Positions 1 through 9,941 of a stretch of DNA of 64,000 bases are shown one piece after another. A program made the position numbers and the translations under genes. Every line of letters begins with the position of its first letter. Position 1 is the stretch's first letter. A model generated the notes under the pieces. The model had not been told where the DNA came from and ran no database searches. It saw only the letters and a program-made list of their open reading frames with translations. The stretch lies in contig JACKQL020000152.1 of NCBI GenBank assembly GCA_018296165.2, positions 28,245-92,244 of the forward strand, written 5' to 3'. This DNA is from Termitomyces sp. T153. Lineage: Eukaryota; Basidiomycota; Agaricomycetes; Agaricales; Lyophyllaceae.

Positions 1-499
1 TTTCCTACTTCTATGCTACTGCTCCTTTTCTTTCCAATTGCCTGCTACCTGCCAATTCTTACATTATATCTGCAGACATTTCTAATCCCCAAAGTCTTGG
101 ATTAGTTACAACCACTCTCAACTCCAGTTCTACCAATGTTGCTACAGACATCTTTGTTCAATATCTGTTTCCTGCCATTTACATTGCTAACAAAAATAAA
201 CAAAAAGGTGTCCAGGTCAAAAAGAAATACAAACTCATTGCTTTGAAAACCAAACTTGTTACCAGCCAAGTTTCAGAAGATTTTTGCATCAAATGCAAAA
301 TTGTTAGCAACTTCCTTGCAAATGACACCACCCCTTGACTCTAATCCTACCACCCTTTGTACCAACCAGATGCTTGACTGACAAATGCAAAGCAACCTTT
401 ATTAGTGAACACAATACCAGCTTCCTCACTAGCAACAAATTCAACATATTGGTCAACCTTGTCACTAAGCAAAAATCAAGCTGCTGCTTGTGATGATGA
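1..499 (+). pseudogene. Decayed Ty3/gypsy pol, left piece (outermost layer of the left nest)
   Basis: Read on the + strand with frameshifts, about 210-499 matches the protease-RT linker of the neighbouring Ty3 element. The motif KKKYKL..K.KLVTSQVSEDF corresponds to KKYKPVARKVKPVLGTSLEEF there, followed by a counterpart of the segment that ends in AWDDS. The copy stops exactly at the 5' edge of the LTR at 500 and resumes at 9835. It contains stops (for example TGA after ..NDTTP) and hardly any CpG. It is the host sequence into which the 500-9834 element jumped. Bases 1-200 are AT-rich and I see no clear motif in them. It is non-functional. Confidence 0.6.
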
Positions 500-1375
500 T
501 GCAAAAGTAAGTTTTGATGCCGTCAATTGATCGGATCAACAGATCAAACTTTGTTTTTACAGAGTTTTGGAGGCTTCAGTTACATGAAAGCTCACTTGGA
601 CGTTACAGTCATAGGTATAGATTTAAATTGATTTATTTGTTAGCTGAGACGGCCTCAAACTATTGAATGGGTCCAAACAAATATATATAATTAAAACCCA
701 AAACAACTAAATACTCGTAGGCCTAAGTTAGCTGCTCCCTGGGGCTAGCCGAGCCGTGGTACGTTGTTGCTTGCCCTCTCCCCCAATCCTGCTCTCCTTT
801 TTATAGGTCGTCATACACGCACGGACCCGGCTGCTTTTCATGCGCGCCCATAGGTTTACCGTGTGGTTTTTCTTGGCCTTTCTCCGTTATTGGCTGGCCG
901 TTTGCGATGACATGCTGGGTCGGGGTTACTCGGCTTTTTGTTCATCCAACCTCTTTCCTCTTGCTCTTTTTCCTTCCACCTTTTTCTCCCATAGCCTTCA
1001 TGCGGTTTGTATGGCTGTCAGCTTGGATTCCTAGGTGGTCCGGCATCTGGTATTGAGGGGAATAGGGTTCTATCATTGCGTTTTTAGACGTTCATGGCTG
1101 TCCTCGGCGTCGGTTATCTTTCTAGCCGGGTTGCCGAGCACAGCCATTGATCATCGATCAAATGCGTGACCAGCTTTTGCTCTCAACATCATCATTCCTG
1201 CTGGCATTGTTGTCTGCATGCTTTTGGGTTCCTCGGTGATACTCTATTATTCTAGGTACATTCTTATGCCTACAGTTTTTGGCATCTTACCCAAGCCTAC
1301 AGTTTTCAGCTTGTTTTTATGGTAATTTCCCTAGTTCTTATTCAACCTGTCTCAAAGTACGAGACAGGCATATCA
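500..1375 (-). repeat. 3' LTR of the Ty3/gypsy element
   Basis: This 876-bp repeat is nearly identical to 8959-9834; both share TGC(A/G)AAAGTAAG at one end and GACAGGCATATCA at the other. Most differences from the partner are CpG/TpG or CpG/CpA transitions (for example GATCGG versus GATCAG, GACGTT versus GACATT, ACTCGTAG versus ACTTGTAG). The small ORF at 840-1034 recurs in the other LTR and is probably chance. Confidence 0.92.
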
Positions 1376-1386
1376 CCTCTCCTGCA
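1376..1386 (-). other. Polypurine tract of the Ty3/gypsy element
   Basis: On the - strand the sequence reads GCAGGAGAGG immediately before the 3' LTR. This is where plus-strand priming is expected, and it fixes the transcription direction as the - strand, in agreement with gag-pol. Confidence 0.6.
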
Positions 1387-1580
1387 CCATTTTACTGACT
1401 GCCCCCAGTCAGGTCTCTGCGTCTTCGCTTGAGTGCTGACCCCACGCACGATCAATTCCCCCAGAAAATTTTGACAAACAACTGAATTCTTTTTGGTCAA
1501 AATTTTCTTTTTTCTTTTCCTCGATCGTACTCGCCGTCCTATAAGGACACCCTCGACACTACACCTTTTTCCATGCAACA

Positions 1581-2189
1581 ATGGCCCCCAACCATTCCAT
1601 TCCCACTGCTCCTTGCAAAAACCCTGTGGGTCCCACCGCCAAACTTCCTTGTGCACCTCCAACTGCTTGTTCAAGTTCTGGCCAGAACTCGCCTGACAAT
1701 TTCGCCCTTCTCCAGCGCTCTGTCAAGCGTGATGCGCATCAAGTCATCTTAGCAGTCCTCCAGCTTCCCCTGTTCGCCCAGGCCGTCATTGGCTTCTGCA
1801 GGGTTGCAGCCGGCATCCCTGGAACTCAGGCTGACCGCGCCCGATATCTTGGTACCATGCAGCTGGTGAGTCCCCTTTCCGTCTTTTCCTTTCCTTCTTC
1901 ATCCTTCTTCTCCTCGCTTCAGCGCTTTGCCAACCAGGCCAACTTCCCGCGTATTGCCAAGCAAAAGGGTCTTTTTGACTCCCTGACCGCCACCCTCCCA
2001 GTGATCGATCATGATGCTGCTAACGATTCCACCAACATTCAGTCCTTCCTCACGTTTGCCTTGCCTGTCTTGACAAAACTCTTGGCCCCTCCGATGTCAA
2101 ACGCACCGGAGATCTGCTCAACGATCTGCAAGTTTCACCTGAGGTATTTCTCCTTTCTGACTTTCCCAACTCGTTTTTATTTACTTTAG
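1581..2189 (+). pseudogene. Antisense, intron-containing ORF between integrase and 3' LTR
   Basis: An ATG at 1581 opens a frame on the strand opposite to gag-pol. A good intron (1866-1922, GTGAGT...TTCAG, phase 0) joins GTMQL to RFANQANF. Near 2080 the plausible reading shifts by one base, because the alternative frame reads DVKRTGDLLNDLQ, so this copy looks broken. A further possible intron is at 2142-2189 (GTATTT...TTTAG), with an acidic IVDSDSDIE segment beyond it. The N-terminus is rich in Pro, Cys and Ser. I recognise no family. Antisense accessory ORFs near the 3' LTR are known in some plant Ty3 elements; whether this one is expressed is unknown. Confidence 0.4.
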
Positions 2190-2473
2190 CATCCCAGATC
2201 GTCGATTCTGACTCCGATATTGAAATCACCCCTTCATCCCCAAAAAATCCCTGTCCCCCCATACTCATACAAGAGGCCGCCGCATTGTAAGCATTGGCGC
2301 TGCCTTTGCTTAAATTAGCATAGCTACTTTTGACCACCCTACTCATAACAAAATTTCCCCCTTCATTTCCTTAATTTTGCAACCCCTAAATATAATGCCC
2401 TTAACCCCAAAAATGTGTGATCTTAAGTCTTTTAAACTTATTTTTGATTTTAAGCAAAATTTTAAACTTTTCA
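2190..2473. other. Non-coding interval inside the Ty3 element
   Basis: This AT-rich stretch lies between the antisense ORF and the end of pol. I see no ORF of note, only runs of A and T near 2350-2470. Confidence 0.5.
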
Positions 2474-4156
2474 TCAATTTTTGGGGCTATTGTCCACTTT
2501 AATCATGTCATCGTCTAGAGGCTCATGAAGCTTTATAGATCTGAAAGACAGATCTGACATAGCATTTATGGTAGGCCTTTGTAGTTCCTCCCTTAACTCT
2601 TTTAACTTTTCTGGAGTGATATCCACCCATTGCTCTAGGCTCTGGGATAGCTCCAATCGTCCTCAAGCTTTATAAGGGACTATTCTAAAAGCCGCAACTC
2701 TGGTCTGCCAAACTGACCCATCCAGTTCTGCCACAATGTAATTACCACCCTTGGTCTTAGCAATTACTACCATTGGACCATGAAAACGGGGCAGCATTTT
2801 AGCACTGTGTGAACTTTCCATAATCATATTCTTGACCAAGACTAAGTCCAGAGGCTTGAAATGGAAGTCTTTGATAGAGTGTTTATGCTCTTCTGCAAAC
2901 TTCAAGGCCCATTGGAGTTTGTCCTTCCCAACTCTTTCTCTCATCTCTTCTACATGTTGGTGGTGCTTGGCTAAGGCCCTAGCACGATAACCAATCAACT
3001 CTTCTGTAGATAATGGGCCTTCTGGTAATTCTATTAACCAGGTAGCCTCTACCAAGTCCAAAGGTAGAGTTGGATGGGCTCCAGTGACCATGAAGTATGG
3101 TGAACATCCAAATCTCTGCCGGATAGTAATGCGATCACTCCACATTACATGGAAGAAGAACCAAAACCATTTAGTGCGATCCTCACAAGCTTTGAATAAA
3201 GCTTGCCTGACATCCCAATGTGGTCTTTCAATTTTGCCATTAGCTTGAGAGTTGTATGGAGAGATGGCAATGCCTCTGATTCCATATTTATTCTCTATCC
3301 AAGCTGTGACCTTTTTGAATTGTCCAGCATTATCAGTGATGATTTCTGCAATGCAACCCCAGCGACAAATTATATCCTCAAACAACCATTGACCAATTGT
3401 TTTGTGGTTCTCCTTGCGCAGAGGCCTCCCCTCCATCCATGAAGACAGTGCACACCTACCATGGACAATATACTTGCAGCCATTTGAAGCTGGAGTCATG
3501 TGCATGGTGTCAATGTGGATTGTTTGGAAGATAGAGGGTGTATAGGTCACTGTGGGAGCTCTGTTTACAACTGTCTTCTGACATATCTGACAGTTGTGAC
3601 AAGTCCCAACATACCACTGTACATCTCCATCAATCCCTGGCCACCAAAATCGTTCTTGTATTAACATTTTGGTTACATAAGTCCCTCTATGCCCTAAAGC
3701 ATCATGGGCTGATTTAAGCATGAACATTCACTTATCAATATTGACTACTAGCTTATGCCTAGCCTCATGATTGCACTTGTACAGTCTCCCCTTTTGATCA
3801 AAGAAGAACTGTCTTGCAAACCTCTTGAACTTGTCTGGGTCCCAACCCTTCAAACCTTCAGGTTCTTTGCTTGGGTCTTGTAGCCAGCTTTGTACAATTG
3901 GTAGTAAGTCATCCCACTGTTCACTCTCACCACCCTTCCTATGTTCTAAGTAGGCTTGTAAGTCTGCTTCCTTTTCTTCCTCAGTACCTTCTGTGGGTAA
4001 CAGAGGCTGAGAAAGAGATAGTACTGCAACAGGATCTACTCTAGATGTCTGCTGCTGACTTAAAACTGCCTTCCTAAGTTCCATCTCTTGAGACCTTGCT
4101 CTATCAAGTTCTTGTTCAAAGTCTGCTACTTCAGTGGCTACTGCATGTAGATAGCC
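2474..4156 (-). pseudogene. Integrase region of Ty3/gypsy pol
   Basis: It holds an HHCC zinc-binding part (HDALGHRG with CHNCQIC), then the DDE core: D in IHIDTMHM, D in [10 protein letters not shown] in [15 protein letters not shown]-like module follows ([10 protein letters not shown]...RIVPY). In-frame TGA codons interrupt it near 4158, at 3725-3727 (between NIDK and MFML) and near 2660 (after VPYKA). All are at positions where a CGA Arg codon would fit, so C-to-T decay is likely. I see no chromodomain at the C-terminus. It would insert the cDNA, but this copy cannot make a full-length protein. Confidence 0.88.
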
Positions 4157-4159
4157 ACC

Positions 4160-4718
4160 TCAAGTGTCAATTTGATCTGCAAACTCTTCAAGTGCTAAGG
4201 GTTGCCAATCCTCCCAGCCTGGTTCATTGTTGGTTTTGTCTGGATATTCAAAGTGCATAGTCTTTGGAGTGTCCACCAACTCTGGATTAACAGGTGGGTA
4301 CTCCTCATCTCCTGGCTGCTTGAGCCTCCTAGACAGGCCATCAACACTAAAGGTCTTTCCTGGCACATGTCTCAAAGTAAAATGATAGAGTAGGACATCC
4401 TCAATCCATCTCATGATGGTGGCATTAGGTCCTACTCCCGGATTGCTTAGCATTCCCTTCAAATACTTGGCATCTGTCTCCACTACAAGCTTCCTACAAC
4501 CAACTAGCCAATACTTATTAGCTTGCAAGGCTCTCATCAAACCATAGAGTTCTCTCTTAAGTTGTGAGAATCTTGCCTCTCTCTCATTCAAGGTGATGGA
4601 TCCTAGCTTAGCACAAGTGCGTTGCCTAGGATTGTCTGGAGCTTCCTGGAAGATTCCAAAGCCCACTGCCATCCAAGAAGTGTCAACTGATAAGACCACT
4701 GCCCCTCCTGACTCATAG
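4160..4718 (-). pseudogene. RNase H domain of Ty3/gypsy pol
   Basis: The acidic catalytic pattern is visible: D in LSVDTSW, E in KRELYGLM, D in VVETDAKYL, and the end motif VDGLSRR typical of Ty3 RNase H. It normally degrades RNA in the RNA-DNA hybrid during reverse transcription. It is separated from the RT by a frameshift near a run of A about 4720-4735, and from integrase by a TGA. It is a relic of one polyprotein, not a separate gene. Confidence 0.85.
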
Positions 4719-5927
4719 TCAAGTGGTTTTTAGAGGTGTACTTTCAGCTAGCAACTTCTTCAACTGAGCCATTGCTGACTGCTGTTCCTCACCCCAAACA
4801 AATGGTGTGTGGTTTTGAGTCAATTTGTTGATGGGTGCAGCCACTTTAGCATAGTCCTTAATGAACATCCTAAAGGTACCACAAGTACCTAGGAAAGCTC
4901 TGACATCTGACTTGTCCTGGAAATCACCCCACCCCATAACAATGGCCAACCGCTTGGTCTCAGGTTTCTGTCCCTCATAGGAACACCTATGTCCAACCAC
5001 TACAATCTCATCTGCACAGACTACTGACTTCTTCCCAGAGAAAGTCCCTCCAGCATATTTGATTCTTTGTAACACTCTGTTTACATTCTGCAGATGTTCC
5101 CATACAAATCTCCTAATGCCTGGGTTTTCTGGGATAACTTCATAGCCTCCATCTGGTAATTCATACCTGTGAGGTGGACCTCTGATTGGCACATCATCAA
5201 TGTATGGCCAAGTTACATGAGGTATCTCATCTTTCAAGATGAAGGTAATGTCATCATGAAGGATTGGTACTGAATTTGTCCAGCCCATTGGCAGGGTTAC
5301 CAACCTTAGAGCACCAAAGGGTGTCTGAAAGGTGGTATAGTCCCTAGACCTCACATCCATCACTCTTTCATCATATCCCACATACAAGTCAAAGATTCCT
5401 CCACAAGCTCTGCCAGCAAAGTGACTAGCTAACTCTTCAGTTGCTGGTGGCAACTCAGAATGTGCTATGGTCACTTTGTTTAAAGGTTCCAAGCTGTGAA
5501 CTATCCTCAAACTCTCACCATCCTTCTTCAATACTGTGAACCACTAGGATCTGTATGAAGAGTTGGATGGCTCATATACTCCTGCCTCAATTTTCTGCTT
5601 TATCATCTGGCAGATTTTATCTCTGAGCCCAGGTGCAATGGGAATGTTCTTCAATACCCAGGGGGTGTGAGGAATTACTGGCATTACTACAGGAGGGAAG
5701 AATTCCTCTTTGAGCCTACCTCTTTGAGAATCATCCCATGCAAAAGCCTCATTCTGCAGCATCATTAGATGATGTACTGCCTTCATCTCCTCTGGCCATA
5801 AGAAACCATCATCATGTACTTGGTCAATGATTTCCTTGCACTCAGCAGTGTACCTCCTTGTGGGTTTGAACTCAGGTGGTTTGGGTCCAACTGTGGCATG
5901 TCTGCTAGTGGATCTCCAGTGATACAC
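4719..5927 (-). pseudogene. Reverse transcriptase of Ty3/gypsy pol
   Basis: The N-terminal part carries AGVYEPSNSSYRS, followed by FTVLKKDGESLRIVHSLEPLN, fingers-type RT motifs. The substrate region is LPMGWTNSV and the polymerase site is YIDD (WPYIDDVPI). An in-frame TAG at about 5541 separates YRS from WFTVL. The strongly similar but independently decayed copy at 12189-12640 supports the reading. It copies element RNA into cDNA in cytoplasmic particles in living relatives. Confidence 0.9.
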
Positions 5928-6299
5928 CTTTCAATTCTGAACTCCTCAAGAGAGGTTCCTAGTACAGGTTTCACCTTTCTAGCAACAGGTTTGTATTTCT
6001 TAGAGAATACTTGTGCAGTTTCCCCCACACCTGTTTTTAGCTCTAAGCTTCCCTGCTGTACTAAGACCTCCTCTAACTCCTCTGGTATCTGACACAACTG
6101 CCCATTTAGATAGGCTGCTAAAGTCTTCTCATCTCTTCCTTCCACATCTCCCTCTGCAGCAAAGGCCTGCAGATACACATCTCTCAACTCCTGGTTCTTG
6201 AACTCACTATGATCTATAGTGTATCCAGTCACCACTACTTCACCATTCTCCTTTTCTCCAATCATCACTGCCACCTCTCCCTGGTCACTGACCAGATCA
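5783..6299 (-). pseudogene. Protease-RT linker of Ty3/gypsy pol
   Basis: This linker segment carries KKYKPVARKVKPVLGTSLEEF, and its end overlaps the RT-proximal frame by a frameshift. The same motif, heavily mutated, is found at 210-320 of the window, which identifies the outer relic. No catalytic domain is seen here; in relatives this is a flexible polyprotein segment before the RT. Confidence 0.7.
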
Positions 6300-6306
6300 T
6301 TGAGAT

Positions 6307-7347
6307 TTAAAATTTTGGATTACTATCTTCTCCAACACCTGCTTTTGGCACCTTTCCTCTTTGAAGAGTGGGCAGGGCTGTCCAGCGACCAGTATTAGGA
6401 TCTCTGATAGTTATGATGGCACTGCCATCTTGAAGGTTTTGTATGTTGCTCTCTGTCAGTGTGTCAAATGGACGACCCAACAAGACAGTATAAGCTGGCT
6501 TGACAAAGATATGCACTTGTAGATAAATAGTGAAGCCTTCAGCAAAAGTAAATGGCACATTTTTGGCTAAACCAACTGATGTATTCACTTGACTGTTGGC
6601 ACTCTCCATCCTTAAGCATATGTCTGGATCCCAAGTCAATCCTAAACAAAGTGCCTCATCTAGTGCCATACAGACTATCTGAGAACCACTATCTAGAATT
6701 GTCTCTACTTGTCCCCTCTGATTGACAATGGGGTTCAAGGATCTCAACACTTGCAAATCTCTAGCCACATATACCACTACTGGCTTTTCTCCTAGAGGGA
6801 TATTTTCCAAGTAAGTGGCTACACAATCCTGATGCACTACTGCACCAGTAGGCAAATCATCCTGTGTCCCATCTGCAATGAAATAGGTTGCCATTGGTAG
6901 GTCATTGACATCTACTTTGTCAGGTGGTTTCTTCTCCCTTACAGTCTGCTGTTGAACTGCTACTCTTGGGATATTAGGATCCCTAGACTGAGTCCCTGAT
7001 TTGAGAGTCAATTTTTGTATCATTGCCTCCCTTAATCCAGGAGCCACATCTAACAGTTCTCCAGTACTGAAAGGTACAGTAGCCTCCCAGAGCTTATCAA
7101 TGGTCCTATCCCACTCCTTCCTCTTTGTTCCTGTTAAGGAACTTTTAACAGTGTCCTGCACTGGCAAGTCTGGTCCCTCATTGAGGGCTGGAACCTTCTC
7201 AAAAGGTAGGTCCAGTTTTGGTGCAACTCTAGGTGGAATCACCAGAGTTAGCTTTTCTTTCCAGGGTTTTTCAGGGGTTCTCTCTGGCAATGAGGATACT
7301 CCTGGGTGAGATGCCTCTTTCCTAATTGCCTTCATTGAGTTATTCAA
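6307..7347 (-). pseudogene. Retropepsin-type protease region of pol
   Basis: The active-site triad is the DSG variant (ILDSGSQIV), followed by a second hydrophobic block ending in VLLGRPFDTL, as in retroviral-type aspartic proteases. The N-terminal 150 residues are a Gag-Pro linker without recognised motifs. The frame begins by overlapping the gag stop and is offset by -1 relative to gag (GGATTTTTGA). At its end (CCAAAATTTTAA) the next pol frame is again -1. These may be programmed frameshifts or decay. The enzyme would cut the Gag-Pol polyprotein. Confidence 0.75.
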
Positions 7348-8817
7348 AAATCCTTAGAGGAAGACTTCTGTCCCTCAGGACTGGCTGTGTTTCTTGTGTT
7401 GATCAACACACTGAGCATCTCAGCCATTTTATTGAAACCTTTCTCCAAGTCTCCCAAGCGGTCTGACTCCTTATATTGAAGGCACTCTAGCATGTCATCT
7501 CTTGTGTCTCTAGCAGAGTTCACATAGGTAGAGTAAGTGACTGTCTCTGGAGGGTCATCTTCTGGCCATCCAAAGTACATATTCACCTGCTTATCATGTA
7601 CTTGTGCTAATCTAGCATGAGGAGATATACCAGCAGGATCCCTAGGTAAAGGAGCACCATTAGGTAGCCTGGCTCTCCCTTCCAATAGGATGATCCATCC
7701 TTTTTGTACATCTCCCTTGATGACTTCACACTCTGAGATTCTATGTCCAGTTTGCCAACAATAGAAGCAAGTAATACCACTTCTTCCAGAAGTTGGAAAT
7801 GTAGGAGGCCCTTCTGCCCTTATACCCTGGCTCCCTTTGGTATTTAAGAAGGTATTGCGCATGTCCAGCTGACCAGCTTGCAAAGCTTGCATGGTACTCT
7901 GGATGCTCCCCATTTGTTTCCCAATGGTAACCACAGCATCTTGTAGATGAGCCATTTTCTCCTCCACTTCCTCCTCCTTAATGTTCCCCCTTCTAATTTC
8001 TATTTTTTCTATTTTCTCCTCTCTAAGGCTCCTTATAGTAGCACCATCTATCAAGGTCCCTACTACTGTCAGCACTTCTGATAGGTCATATTTGTTGTCC
8101 TTGTGCCTATTCCTAGCAGGGTCTTTGTAGTGGCCATATCTACTGATCAACCTCTCCTCAATCACATCTCCAAAAGCTGGTGTAAAGCACCCCAGGAATT
8201 TGTCTACCAGAGACCCATTCCCAGTGACATTAGCCAACTTCTTAGCTTCAGCTCTAAATTTCCTTATTAAAGAATGGATCTCTGTAGTGTCATTCCTACT
8301 AAGTCTGGCATGTTCTCTGCAGATTCTGTCCAGGTTTGCAACACTACCTGTGTCATCCACTGCTTCTGGATAAGACTCCTTAATCTCTTTCTCAAAAGCA
8401 GACCAAGTATAGTCATCTCCAAAGGAATCAAAGCCCAGCCATTCCTGTTCAGTCTGAGCATCCACATACTCCAAAATTCTCTTTTTCCTTTCCTTATCTC
8501 CTTGGATCCCAGCATGCTCAAACAGAGAGACCATCCTTTGTAAAAAAGCGACGAACCTCAGAGGGCTCAGTGTGCTTAAACTTAGGTGCATCCCTGCTGT
8601 CAGGCAGTGGTAGTTTATATCTGATATTTTGCTCCATAATTGAGGCAGTAGAAACTGGTTGAGTAGTAGGGCACAGTTCTTTTGGTGAGCTTGAAATTAC
8701 TTTCTCAGTCCGAAGTTTTCTCTTTCTGAGTAAGGTTTCAGGATCAGGCAAAAAGGACTTTGAACCACTGCTATTGGTCCTAGTTTCTCTTTTCCTTAAT
8801 GTAACAGAGTTTTTCAC
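7344..8817 (-). pseudogene. Gag of the Ty3/gypsy element, frameshifted
   Basis: The main frame (7344-8591) has a capsid-like helical body and one CCHC zinc knuckle, CFYCWQTGHRISEC, for RNA binding. The N-terminal part lies in another frame (8518-8817, starting MKNSVTLRKRETR). The two meet at a run of six A/T near 8545, where one base has been lost or gained. Gag would form the cytoplasmic particle that packages element RNA. Confidence 0.85.
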
Positions 8818-8940
8818 CTTGGTTGCAATAACTTCAGGTGTTTTGGGCCAAGACCCAGGTGGTGCAAAACTAATGTTTCACAAGGGTTGGACTTCCTTAA
8901 GGAAATCCAAAAATGAGTTTTTGTGCAACAAAAGCCCCTT

Positions 8941-8953
8941 GCAGTGGGCTCCA
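8941..8953 (-). other. Possible primer-binding site
   Basis: Starting 5 nt inside the 5' LTR, the - strand reads TGGAGCCCACTGC, which begins with the TGG expected for pairing to a tRNA CCA end. I cannot assign the tRNA without a search. Confidence 0.3.
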
Positions 8954-8958
8954 GAGGA

Positions 8959-9834
8959 TGCGAAAGTAAGTTTTGATGCTGTCAATTGATCAGATCAACA
9001 GATCAAACTTTGTTTTCACAGAGTTTTGGAGGCTTCAGTTACACAAAAGCTCACTTGGACATTACAGTCATAGGTATAGATTTAAATTGATTTATTCGTT
9101 AGCTGAGACAGCCTCAAACTATTGAATGGGTCCAAACAAATATATATAATTAAAACCCAAAACAACTAAATACTTGTAGGCCTAAGTTAGCTGCTCCCTG
9201 GGGCTAGGTGAGCCGTGGTATGTCGTTGCTTGCCCTCTCCCCCAATCCTGCTCTCCTTTTTATAGGTCGTCGTACGCACATGGACCCGGCTGCTTTTCAT
9301 GCGCGCCCGTAGGTGTACCGCGTGGTTTTTCTTGGCCTTTCTCCGTTATTGGCTGGCCGTTTGCGATGACATGCTGGGTCGGGGTTACTCGGCTTTTCGT
9401 TCATCCAACCTCTTTCCTCTTGCTCTTTTTCCTTCCACCTTTTTCTCCCATAGCCTTCATGCGGTTTGTATGGCTGTCAGCTTGGATTCCTAGGTGGTCT
9501 GGCATCTGGTATCAAGGGGAATAGGGTTCTATCATTGCGTTTTTAGACGTTCATGGCTGTCCTCGGCGTCGGTTATCTTTCTAGCCGGGTTGCCGAGCAC
9601 AGCCATTGATCATTGATCAAATGCGTGACCATCTTTTGCTCTCGACGTCATCATTCCTGCTGGCATTGTTGTCTGCATGCTTTTGGGTTCCTCGGTGATA
9701 CTCTATTATTCTAGGTACGTTCTTATGCCTACAGTTTTCGGCATCTTACCCAAGCCTACAGTTTTCAGCTTGTTTTTATGGTAATTTCCCTAGTTCTTAT
9801 TCAACCTGTCTCAAAGTACAAGACAGGCATATCA
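8959..9834 (-). repeat. 5' LTR of the Ty3/gypsy element
   Basis: This is the partner of 500-1375, with the same length and termini. It lies upstream of gag on the - strand and should hold the promoter of the element. The 64-codon + strand ORF at 9299-9493 is the counterpart of 840-1034 and is antisense to transcription. Confidence 0.92.
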
Positions 9835-9941
9835 ATGACTCCAAGCATGGTAGCTTGTGACCTGACTTCTTCTCTCCAGTATGCATCTTGACCATCCTCC
9901 ACATCACTTAGGTCCAGTACAACTGACCTATTTCTCCTGGC
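9835..9941 (+). pseudogene. Decayed Ty3/gypsy pol, middle piece
   Basis: It continues the relic of 1-499 directly: DDSKHGSL followed by a counterpart of FFPPV..P.IPHTPW in the 5544-5927 segment. It ends where the solo LTR at 9942 was inserted, within a CTGGC target copy. Confidence 0.6.

Larger units (their letters stand above)
500..9834 (-). mobile_element. Ty3/gypsy LTR retrotransposon, full length but inactivated
   Basis: Two 876-bp direct repeats begin TG and end CA and enclose gag, protease, RT, RNase H and integrase in that order on the - strand. The integrase lies after RNase H, which is the Ty3/gypsy order. The flanks carry a 4-bp duplication ATGA (496-499 and 9835-9838), and the interrupted host pol reads on across it. 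A purine run GGAGAGG abuts the 3' LTR at 1376-1382. A possible primer-binding site, TGGAGCCCACTG on the - strand, lies 5 nt inside the 5' LTR. Stops and frameshifts occur in gag and pol, so this copy cannot be autonomous now. Confidence 0.93.

Noticed and set aside
840..1034. Small ORF repeated at 9299-9493
   Set aside because: Repeated only because both are LTRs; it is antisense to the element and has no recognisable features.
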